Shown here: positions 34,934-46,358 of the stretch, in pieces
Position numbering within the stretch: position 1 is the stretch's first letter
How the letters are laid out: the number at the start of each line of letters is the position of its first letter
Source: Paralichthys olivaceus
Taxonomy: Eukaryota > Chordata > Actinopteri > Pleuronectiformes > Paralichthyidae
DNA: 64,000 bases
NCBI RefSeq assembly: GCF_024713975.1
Contig: NC_091116.1
Coordinates: 12,802,986 to 12,866,985 of the forward strand
Direction: 5' to 3'
Notes under the pieces: generated by a model
Databases searched by the model: none
What the model saw: the letters and a program-made list of their open reading frames with translations, nothing else
Told to the model about the DNA's origin: nothing
Program-made: the position numbers and the translations under genes

Positions 34934-37013
34934 ATGGAGTCAGTTATGTTTAGGAATGAAAACGTCCAACATCTGAAGTTCACCACAAACAGTTTCACAC
35001 ACTGAAACCGGAAAGAAAGAATTTATCGGTGCAATCGTCACCAGATCATTTAAACTGCAAATGTGAACGAATGCTTCATGAAATGGCACCAAGTACAATT
35101 AAAAAAATATTCCAGTTGTGTGTTGATTGACATTTTCAGCCAAAGTGAAAATAAGAAACAAACGTCAGCGTTAATCCTCGTGACTTCAGGGCGTCTTCTT
35201 TACGCAGCACAAACACAAATCGCAGGAAACAAGGAAGTAGAACTAAGTGGATTTTTCCCCGACACGTTCTCCCGGGAGAGGAAGCTCCGGGAGAACAACA
35301 AAACAACTCCAACTCCAATAAACTCTGATGTTTCGCTGTTTGAATTTTAACAGAGGCAACATCCAGTCTGGAGAATCTCTGGGGTGCTGGCAGGTCAGAT
35401 GGTAAAGGTCAAATTATAATGTTAACCTTTTTTTTTTACTGCTCATTCAGCCACAAAACTCAAAGAAACTTCGTCTAAAGGTTCAAATGAAGTCGTGGCA
35501 GTTTATGAATCTGCAGAAAGTCCTTCTCTCCGCTCTGTGATTGTGTTTTTGCAGCAGGGGTTGGATCCTGAGGCGTGCCCAGACCAGATGGAAGATTCAA
35601 ACCCTCCAGCATGTTCTTCATCTTGCTTCTGTCTTCTCCCTGTTGTTCATAAGAAGCGCCACAGGGAGGCGCCCTGCAGGCATCCAGAGCAGATGTCTGA
35701 ACCATCTCCGATGACTCCTTGTCCGCACGAACACAACTCTGCTTCCACGTCTGGATGATTTATTTAATTTCACAGATCTGTGACCCCAAAGATTTTCAAA
35801 CAAAGCTGCAGAACTTCTCTACTTCTGAGATTAGAAGTGAGAAAAGTGCGCAGAGGTAAACACATTTAATGTGACCGATCGAGAGAGAGAGAAATAAACT
35901 ATGATATCAACATGGTTGAAAGAGAGAGAGTGCAGTTCACACTGTGCAGAATGAAGTGAGAAAAAGTGGCAAAATCATACAAAGACATAAAAGCAGCATA
36001 CATTTAAAATGCTGCAAACGATTCAATCATTCTCTAAGAATCGATTCTGCTTTTTGTTGTGATGTTCAGTTGACACTAACGTTCCTGTGCACATGTAGCA
36101 TGAAGTTCCTGGTTGTGATAAATGGTGAAATGTGTTCATGTCGTGTAAACACATCAGAGTGACACTCACTTGTCCTCTTTACGACAATCAGCAGAGATGA
36201 GAGTCAGTCACTTGTTGGTATTTTAAAAACCTCTGAACGTGCAGCATTGAAAATCGGACCCAACGATTCAAACTGCATTTGATCTTGAATCGACATTTAA
36301 CGTCAAAACTGTGACGTTTGCAGTGAATGAACTGGTGCGGAGCAAGAGAGCGAATAAATCAAGAGGCTCAATCGAAAGCTTCAGCCGAAGATTGATGGGG
36401 ACGAGTCGACGCTGCTCCACAGGTGTTTTATTAAACTGACTCTGGATCTGGGACAGAGGACGGTTCACTCCGCAGACGATCTGCAGCCGTTGTTGTTAGC
36501 TCAATAGATTTTCACGAGCCGAGGTCGATAGGTTCCATCCTCCGACTTTGTGGTTAATATTATGAGAAAAGAAATTTAACAGGAGGAAAATGAATTGCTC
36601 TTGTTTGCTTTCTATTGAAAAATCTATATCAACCATTGAAGGTTTGTAATAAATGGTGAATTACTGTTCGTGGGTTAACTGCCGCTTCATCTTCAGTAAC
36701 AGTTGAAGGCCTGTGATCGTTCAGAGACAAAGAGTTTATTGTGTTCCTCTTAAACCTGGACACATTTTATTATCAGGAGTGTTTCCCGCGCTGCCGGTCG
36801 AGACACTTCCAGCACCGGGGACGTGGAACCTGCGTTTTAGTGGCAAACCTGAGCGTTAGGACGACGATGAATTATTCCCTGGTCGTTGTTCAGCTTGAGG
36901 TCACAGGAAGTCAAAGAAGAGGAAAATATGAGAGGATGCTCCACACAATCAATACAGTCATTTAAATTGAATAGTTGCAATTGGAAAGGGATTTAATGAA
37001 TCCATGAATATGA

Positions 37014-37027
37014 CCTGTAGGTGGCGC
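37014..37027 (+). promoter_or_regulatory. CTCF-like motif upstream of fndc4
   Basis: CCTGTAGGTGGCGC matches the CTCF core at 13 of 14 positions. It lies about 740 bases before the fndc4 start codon. Confidence 0.45.
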
Positions 37028-37763
37028 TGCATCAGAAAGTGGAGCCTGGTTAATCTGATTAACATAATCAACAGTTGCCTCTTTAGAGAGATGATCAGTG
37101 ACAACATGAAGGTGATCCAGTGATGACAGGAGCACCCTCCTCCTCTTCATCCTCCTCTTCATCCTCAGTGTAGTGACGCGTGTGTGTGTGTGTGTGTGTC
37201 TCCTGCAGACAGACACATCTTCTCTTCATATAATCTGTGGGATTAGAGCCGCCTGTCTCCTCCTGGATGAGACGCACCTCCTCTGCGCTCCTGCGTCTCC
37301 ATCCTCCACCGTCTCCTTTATAAACAGATCATGTCATTCATCTAAAAAACGCCCCTTTCTCCTCTCTCCTCCAGGCGGACGCCAGCGGAAGCCGCCGGAG
37401 CTCAGCCTGCGGCGCACACGCACCGTTCCCCCCGCTGACATTTGACGCAGATCCCGGCGTCACGCACGAAGCCGGTGGGGGGAAGTGTCGGAGATGCCCG
37501 AACTACCTGTTTGCTCCCCGGGGCTGCAGGGCTGAGGGATGCCGCCTCGGTTTTACGCAGCGGAGGCTCTTTGAATCCGCAGCCGCACAGATTCCCACTG
37601 AGCCACTTTGCGCAAGTTGGAGATAAAACCTGTGACCGTGCATGTGCAGGATGAAGGTGAAGGGTGCCGAGCAGGCAGCGGTCACCCTGCCGGGAAACTT
37701 GCAGTGAGCCCGGAGGAGAGTTGAGGAAGAGGAGGAGGCGAAGAGCCAGAGCCAGAGGAGGTG

Positions 37764-40700
37764 ATGTCCGGGTCTCTTCAGCTGGACCCCGGGCTGCTGC
37801 TGCTGATGCTGCTGCTGGTGATGATGATGGCCTGCTGGAAAACACCAGGGATGGTCGAAGCGAGTGAGTCAAAGCTGAACTGTCTCTACATTTCTCATTT
37901 TCAATCAGGGATCTCATCATCTGGCTCCAGAGTTTAGTTCACACAGGAATGAGAAAGGTGTCTTTGTTCCAAATGTTCATTTCACATCATTCGTGAGCAT
38001 CATCATTGAATATAAGCAGATTCAACGAAGAGAGAAATATGAGCACACATGCTAAAGCTGCATAAGACAAATACAAAAATGATCTCATCCTGTTACTAAG
38101 AATCAATCTGACTGATGCAAAACAGGAATAAAGTAGTTTAAAAAAGTAAATCTTCAGTTTATATGTTGGACAAAAAGTGTGTAATTACCCTTATTTTTCA
38201 TTTTTAAACTGCTCAGTGTTTGTCTTCTTGTCCCTTATTCCTATTTTTACACAGATGTGCAGAAACAACTCTGAATATAAATCATAAATATAAGGAAATG
38301 ACAAAGTTCAGACCTTGTTTTGCATTTTTAAGATGCTCAACCTATTTCTTTTTTCTCCCATTATTCCATTTTCACTACTCCCTCAATATAAATATCACAA
38401 ACAGGAGAAAAAGACCATATTCAGGCTTTATTTTGCAGCTAAAATGGGAAATTAGATCCAAAAGTTTCATGTGAACCTGAAATTTGAGGGAATCTGTACA
38501 TTGATCGATTGATTGATCGATTGAAGAAGCATGAACATGGAGCCTGGAGTGTAAACAACACGTGGCTTCAGTGAATAAAGGAGACAACAAGGTACCGAAC
38601 TAATTTAAGAGGAGCTTTGCCTTGAAATTAAAAAAATCATCATCTCTGGCAAAGGTCGGGATCTTTTATTCTTCCCATCATCCCGAGCGTTGGGAGCACG
38701 ACAGCGTTACATTAACGTATTGCTTCGTCTGTTGGGTTTGCTGTCACACTATTCACGTCTTTTGTTCCAAGCAGCAGTTGTAAAACTGTCAAAGTTAAAT
38801 CGAGAGTCTATCGGGGGATTTGAATTTCAAAGCTCCCTCTCTGCTGTTTAATTAACTGTAGTGGGAAAGCACTGGCTCGTAAACCATCCGACCCTCCGCT
38901 CACATTCCTGCTCTCTGCACCTTTCACACCAGGGTCTGTGCAGTTCAGCCCCAGCAAACAAAACCCACGTGCGTCTCCTCGGAGGCCGATCTGTATTTAC
39001 GAGTTATCGATTCGACCAATGAAGCGCGTGTTATATTTCCCTTCACCTTCTCTCCAGGGGCTCGTCAACGTCCTGCTGCCACCGCCTCTGGTTTTCAAAG
39101 AGGATTTTCATTCACGCAAAAAACAACTGGAGGCTTCGAGTTAAACTGTTAAATGAAATGAAAAAACGTTGCCAGAGTAGCTGCCGGAGAGAAAATGATG
39201 CTCACAGCAGTTCAGGATGCACTCATCTGATTTCAGAAGATTGATGCTGCAGGGAGATTTATGGAATGAGGTGGTGCCAACTGATCTTAACTTCACAAGC
39301 TCCGGCTCCAAATGTTTTATCGTTTATTAACTTCTCCAACAACTTTGGGACATATTTTGCTTCACCAAGCAGAAGAAGCTTTGACCAGCGCTCTGTCGGA
39401 GCAGCGGCTGGGACTCATCAACATAAGTGGTCACAGATTTATGCAGAAAGATCTGAAAGAGACGAACGCGGCATGGAACGTCTCTTTCAGTCTGCGGGGG
39501 GCCGATTGCGTGTCTGTGCCCAGGGGCCCGTTGTGTGTCCGGTGGTACTGTATCCCGATCAGCATGCACAGGTTGTTGCTGGATGTGCAGCCTCCACAGA
39601 GACGCACATCCATCACAGGGGGAGGCAGCAGGGAGCCATTAGCCAGATGAGACTGTCAAACTCCATCAGCCAACTGTTACTCTGCCGCAATTTACAGTCG
39701 AGGCGTACGTCACCCGCTACTCTACTCCAGGAGCAACCGCGTAAACCACGGCTGTCACCGGGTTGTTTTGTTTTTGTGGCGGCGGAGGCCCCGTCACTGT
39801 GGCGTTGCTATAGGGACCGCAGAGGGAGGCGTTCGTGGATCTGACAGCAGGTTTGCTGGGAGCTTTTGTGCGTCTCCTCGTATGAAATAAAGCAGATATA
39901 TATAAAACACACATCTTTAATTGAAGCTCTGTGCCTGTTTGGAACGAGCTGTTCTCTTGGTTTGTGGCGTCGCTTGTTGTAATAGAATCAACTTCACACT
40001 TGACACCGAAAACATTTCCAGATTTTAAATAGAAAGAAGCTGTGGCGAATACGCCCACTTGTTGGATGATGCAGGGCGAGTTATATGTTAATTTCATACG
40101 TCCTGAGATTTGTTTTTGCAAAGTTATAAAATCCTTAATCAGAGTGAACGTGAACCTTCGCGGTGAAGTGGCTTCATGTCCCTGTCCTGTGGTTTTATTG
40201 GCTGCGTGTGAAGGAAGTTAATATTTATCATATACTCTTACAGGAGGTGCATGAATCTCTTCATATCTGAAAAGTGTCGATAAGAGTGAAAGAGAGATGA
40301 TACGTGAACTTAGAGTGGTGAACAGGGTGAAGGACAACGAAGGACATGTGTGTCTGTGCTTTTACATCCACCTGAACTGAGATATTTCATCACTTAATCA
40401 ATATCCACATTCTCCTCCTCCACCCTCTCTCCATCGTGGGCTTTTTCTCCACCACTCCCTCCATCATTGATCTCCCCCCCCCCCCCTCTCTCTCCGTCCA
40501 TCCATCACACTTTGCCCTTCGTCTGTCTTTTCTCTCAAAACCAAAAGACTGAAAAATCCACTCGTCATCTCTTGATAGCCGCCCGAGATAATTGCTCTCT
40601 CTCCTCGTCCTCCTCATCCTTCTTTTCTTCTTCCCCCTCCGCTGTCGTATTCCTGTCATCTTTCATCCTCCTCCCTCTCTCCACTGTTTGCTCCCTCTCA

Positions 40701-42749
40701 TCTCCGTCTCTCCTCCTCTGTCTTCCTGACTCGATCAAAGCCGCCCCTCTTATCTCCTGTGCTGGTGTGTGTAATGTAATTGCAGAAGTCTATTCAGCGT
40801 GCGCTGCGCTGCGGCCGCGGCGGATGAAGGCGGTCGGGGGGGTTGAGCAGCTGTAACGTGACGGGAGTTTCGAGGGAATCTTGGCAGAGACGAGGGAACA
40901 CGGTGTTGATGTGTGTCTCACTGTGTTTCTGTTTGTGTAGGTGGATTTCTGTGCATTGGTTTTCTGGTTGTCTAATTTCTCCCCACCCCCCCCCCCCCTG
41001 CTGGGGCCAAAAGTATGTGGACAGCATATGGAGATTTTAGGGACGATCATTCCCTCCCTCTCTCCCCAGTGAACAAATCCAGCTCCGTGTAGAAACCGTT
41101 TTCCCAGTTTGATGTGGGTAATTGGACTCGAGGGTCAAAGGTCGAGGTCATTGACCTTTGACACACTCGGGTGTTAGGGTTAAGTTTCTCTGGGCGTCTT
41201 CATACTTTTGACCCCAAAGTGCAGATTCTAGTTTCAGATGATTGTTCAGACGTGGAGAACTCCCGTCAGGTTCTCTGACCCGAGGAGGACGAGCTTCTTT
41301 TCGCGGCCGCTACTTGACGCAGAGCTCGGCCGATTTCTACGCCTACAGGATCAGGAAATAGACCAGCATGCATTGCAGACACAGGACAGGTTGGGGTTTT
41401 TTTTTTTTTCTCAACTGCAAAAAACCTCCCACCTTCTTGCTCTTGTTGCCACGTGGCCTCGTTCACTTCGCCACCCACACGCGCTTGATGCAACGCTTTT
41501 AGAAGCTGTCAGAGTGCATTCTGGGAAGCGATGTTGTTGAAATGTAGGGGGGGGGGGGGGGGAGGCTGGCTTGCATAATGAGCTGTGGTTAGCTTGTTAG
41601 CCTGAGATGGAGCTTGACATTCACGGTCATCCTCCGCAGAGTCCTCGCTCTGGAATCAGGTTGTGTCTGTCACTGCTGCCGCCTCCACCGGCCCGGAAAG
41701 AGGTTCTCTTTGTTTTCTGCAGAGAGGTGGTGATGTCATTTTAGTTTTGAATGTCACTGCTCCTAACAAGGTGGCAGTCAGACGCACTCAGGAGGTAGAG
41801 CGGGTCGTCCACTTATCACAATGTCGGGGGTTCAGTGCCAATCTGAAGTGTCCTTGGCATTATTTCCCCTCGCCACTTTTTTACTTTTCCTTTGCCTGCA
41901 GAACATCGTTAATACGAGTGTCCTCACATTTACATCTGAGGGATTCCGCTGACTCCTTAATCCGAAGGGACTCACATTGACAGAGGAGACGGGTAAATTG
42001 TCCTCACCACTGTGTCTTGCTCAAGGACACGTGGACAGGATGTTGATGGGAACGTGGGCATGATGGAGTATCTGTGTGGATGTTGCTTTGTCGTTCAGGA
42101 CGTCCAGGCCGGGAGCAGGACACTGTTCGGACCGGGGGAGATTTGTATATTAGCCAGGGAACATGAGCTGTCCTTAACAAACTGTCCTCTGTGTCTCCCA
42201 CAGGACACAAAGTTGAGTGTTTAGATTTTGTTCAAAGTTGTTTCCTGCTTGAAATACAGGCATCTGGACGTACAACCATTAAAGTGGTAGTGAGCTTTTC
42301 TCTGTTTCCTTCTTTACTTTTCACTTTCTTCTTTTCTTTCTTGCTCAGATGAAAAAAGTCAAAGTGTAATTTGAAGTACACACACACTCACAAATATCAA
42401 CGTGTGTGAAATCAACAGTGTTTAAAAATCCGCACCAAGCTTCCATGCACAAGTACAAGTAATTCACAGAAGTTTGAATCCGAAAACTCTTGAACCTCAT
42501 TGTTTCTACTCATGTGAAGTTCTGTGTGACTTTGACTTTGACCCGAGGAGAGGCCGCAGGCTGACGTCCATTATTCATGTTGCTTTATTTATCTTTAATG
42601 GATCAATTTGCCTGAAGAAGATAAAGGTTGAAATCTTCTTTCATTTTCCTCTGGAGAAGAAACAGATGAAGTCCAGTGACAAATGTGGAGGAAGTTCTCT
42701 TACAAACCGAGACTGGACTCATTTTATACAGACGTCCCTGACTACTACT

Positions 42750-42791
<42 letters not shown>

Positions 42792-42938
42792 AGCTGTGCC
42801 AGCGGCCCCTGTGAATGTGTCGGTGACCCAGCTGAGGGCGCACTCAGCCATGGTGACCTGGAACGTCCCTCAGGGAGACACTGTCATTGGATACGCCATC
42901 TCGCAGCAGGTACAGTACTACAGTGTCATCACTTCCCA

Positions 42939-42969
<31 letters not shown>

Positions 42970-44472
42970 ATATTTACTTTACTGGCAACTGAGCTCAAAT
43001 ATAATTTTTTTTCTTAATTGGTTTAATCCACAAAAAGCCTAGAAAATAATTTGCTCATTAAACTGAGTCAATCTTTCTCTCGCCACGTTCCCCCTGATCC
43101 CGCCTCTCCTCGCTCTGCGCTCTCATTTGGTTCGAGGCCAGTTCATTTTTCAGGGATGCTAATTGACAGGGTTTGAATTATGAATCGAACGCCCAGAAAA
43201 CATGGCCCGCCGTCGGGTTCTGGGTCAGAAAACGTCCAGAGCTGAATCATGTTCCTTTTCAGATCTGCTTTTATCTCTTTTTTTTTTTTTTTTTCTTCCT
43301 CTGTTTCCTGCCGCTCTCGTCTGCAGGGGATTTTTAAAAGCGCTGCATCATTCACAAGGCCAGTCGGCAGTCAGCATTTTGCTCTGAGACACTTTGAGTC
43401 TCGACGGGTCGGACGTGGCTCCTTAAAGAAAAGGAAAGTAGCAGAAGGATGTGGTCGTAAATAGAAAAATTGAAATGCTTCCAGGGACTTTGAGCAATAA
43501 TAATAATAATAAGAAGAAAGAAAGGAAACAAATCTTAATATAAAAGTTTGCAGACAAAGGAAGGTGTGAAACTTTCTACGTGTCCAGTTAGTGAGGAAAA
43601 GCACAAAAACCACCACACAATCTTCATTTTGATTTCAAGTTAAACATGATGTCAACTGCAAATGTTCATCTGCAGATTCTGCATTTTCAGACGACCTCAG
43701 GTTTAACGCAGACGCTCCCCCTTTCCTCCCTCCCTCGGCTGCATCGCTGCAAAATGACGTTTCACATTAATTCTGCTCATATTTCTCCACGTCTCGCTCA
43801 TCTCACGTCTCCTGAAGCCGAGGCTGCAGACTCAGCTCGCCCTAATCACTTTTTACCACCCACAGTTTTGGCAAAAAAAGGAACAGACATTAGCTGAGCT
43901 CTGAGTGGGAGTCGTCTCCATTAGTGGAAATGATTTGGCCAGGACTCGTCTCGCAGGAGGAACATCTACAGGCGACGCCAGAAAAAGCTGGTTTTTCATT
44001 TCTCTTGTTTTTCTTTTTCTCCTTTTTATTTTAAAAGTTCCCTCACGTCTCCGCAATCCATCAACCTTGTGGCATTTTCTGGAAAAACAAGAGGATGTAA
44101 AACATATTCTGCCGTAACCCCAGAATGCACTTATGTAAAGTCCGTCCTCAAATGTGAATAGAGGGAGGAGGTGGGAGCAGGTGGATGCAGGTTTTATCTC
44201 CTGCGCTCTGACTGTTAGTCATCAGAAGTCGCTGAGAAAGAAAGTGAGGAAGTGCAGTTGTATAAAAGCTCAGTCAAGCTTATCTGCAGCTTTTTAGAAT
44301 AAGCAGCCGAGGTGGAGCTCGGGCAGATTATTCCACAAATCCAGCAACAAGCTGAGCCGCGTGTTTGTGAAGGAGAAACAGGGCGAAGGAATGTGCTCAA
44401 AGAGAAGCTCCACTCATCTGAAGTTGTTCCAAATCCCAGAGCGCCGGCTGTCGAGATTCACACATTATGCAA

Positions 44473-44517
<45 letters not shown>

Positions 44518-46318
44518 GAACTAACCCAATTTAAGATGCAACATCTGAAACTCCCAATAATCCTCATTCTGATCCATAAATCCCAAACGATGACATTGTA
44601 ATTGACGTGGACGGACGTTAATGAAGTCGGTCCCTGCTGATTCTGCACAAAGTGTCTGTTTTGAAATCGAAACGACGTGAGATCGTCTCCTGCTGCTCTT
44701 CACCGCTGACATGCACGACCCTGCCGACTTCCCCCAAACTTAGCTGTGTAACCTAACTTCGTCCTCACCGTTGAATCTTTGTTCGTGGATTTGACTCTTT
44801 GCACTCGTCGGGCAGCTCTTCTCCACATTCTCTGTTTCCTCCAAACGATGATTTCTGCTGCTGAGCTGCCTTCAGACCTAATTTCTCCCAGTGGGGCGGG
44901 AAGTGCTGCAGCTGAACTTCATATGAGGTGAAGCTGCTTGTTACTGGAGGCTCGTGTTTGCATTTATAACATCAGAAACAAAGATTTCCCTTCATTAACA
45001 TGCTAAATGTGTGTGTGTGTGTGTGTGTGTGTGCACTCCGTATACAAACACCCGTCAGGTGTCACGTGCACTTTCTTGTGTTTGTACATTTGTCTCCAGA
45101 GGCAGGACGGCCTGATGCAGCGCTCCATCCGAGAGGTGAACACGTCGAGCCGCTGGTGTGTGTTGTGGGACCTGGACGAGGACACACACTACAGCGTCCA
45201 GGTGAGATCACACACACACACACACACACACACATACTGTGTCTTCATGTTGTTTGTGTTTATATTTGCGTCTGATTCATGTTCACGTTTTTTTAAAACC
45301 TGAAGGAGAAATTTTCTTTTTAATGTTTGTAATTTAGGGACGAAAGAATTCAGTCTGACATACGTACATCCTGACGTCTGTTGAACGTTTCATAATCCAT
45401 CACAGCTCAAGAGACCTCATCCACATTCCGTCCTCCAGCCGGAGGACTCGTGTTGAATGTGCTCGTCAGCAGGCAGATGTCCCGAGGAAGTGTCACAGAG
45501 CGCTGAAGTCTCGCCAGCATCGGGTGGGGGGGGGGCTGAGGTTTGACCTCCGACCTCCCTGTGGACGGGAGGACAGTAAGAGGAAGGAGAGAAGTGAGGA
45601 TTTCTGTGTGGACAGTTGAATGGTTTTCCAGAGGGAGAGGACGGATCAGGGAGAGGACCAAACTCCAGGACTTGAATATTTACTGTTGTCGCTCTGCCGT
45701 CGCTGCTTCAAACATCGGTGTTCTGCTCAAATGAGAAATTCTCCTTCAGACGTGTTGATTTCTTTCAGTTCTAAAAGATTTTCACTCCTCTCTCCTTTTA
45801 TCTTTCGAGCCCCGACTCTGCGTCTTCTTTCCCAGAAACATTTGTCCTCCGCTGATTATCCAGGACTGCGGCCAAAAACAAAAGCTGGTTGCTCGTTAAA
45901 TACACCCTCGCACGGCGTTACACAACGCCTCGCCCTCGGTCAATGACGGGCTCTCTGATATATCCTCAGTATTTCAGCAGCACTTTGTTGTTTGTCTTTA
46001 TTTAGGTGCAGTCCGTCGGGCCGCACGGGGACAGCCAACCCAGCCGCGCCGTCCACTTCAGGACTCTGGAGAGAACTGACCATTATCCAGTCGGAGTCCT
46101 GGACCACCGTAAATACACCCAGTACACACAGTACACACTGTACACACAGTACACACAGTACACACGTGTGATTGTTGACGTTTGACGGAGCTGGATGTTG
46201 ATTGGTCCTCAGATGAACCAGCGATGGAAGGTTTGGGAATGACTCCGCACCTTCAGACAGGAGAGCTGCTCATCATCACCACGGTGCTGCTGCTGTGGGC
46301 AGGTGAGCCGCCATGTGT

Positions 46319-46358
<40 letters not shown>

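Larger units (their letters stand above)
24043..37763. other. Long gene-poor region between pcbp3 and fndc4
   Basis: About 13.7 kb between two divergent genes, expected to hold their upstream exons and enhancers. No coding exon could be supported. Contents are a G22 homopolymer (27045-27066), a YY1 motif (30109-30120), C-runs near 30180, a dispersed repeat near 32290-32455, CA/GT microsatellites (33832-33866, about 34001-34022, about 34806-34830) and CTCF-like motifs (34920-34933 minus, 37014-37027 plus). GC content rises around 27.1-27.5 kb, 28.9-29.2 kb and 37.3-37.8 kb; the last is probably the fndc4 promoter and 5' UTR. Long open frames in the GC-rich parts have no recognisable domain. 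Confidence 0.5.

Noticed and set aside
37402-37920. 172-codon minus-strand frame over fndc4 exon 1
   Set aside because: It lies antisense to a GC-rich promoter and signal-peptide exon and shows no known domain.
39266-39844. 192-codon plus-strand open frame in fndc4 intron 1
   Set aside because: No domain, no splice signals at sensible phases, and its composition resembles chance read-through.
42474-42992. 172-codon plus-strand open frame spanning fndc4 exon 2
   Set aside because: It reads fndc4 exon 2 in the wrong frame and runs through two GT repeats as Cys-Val; the correct frame is set by the flanking exons.
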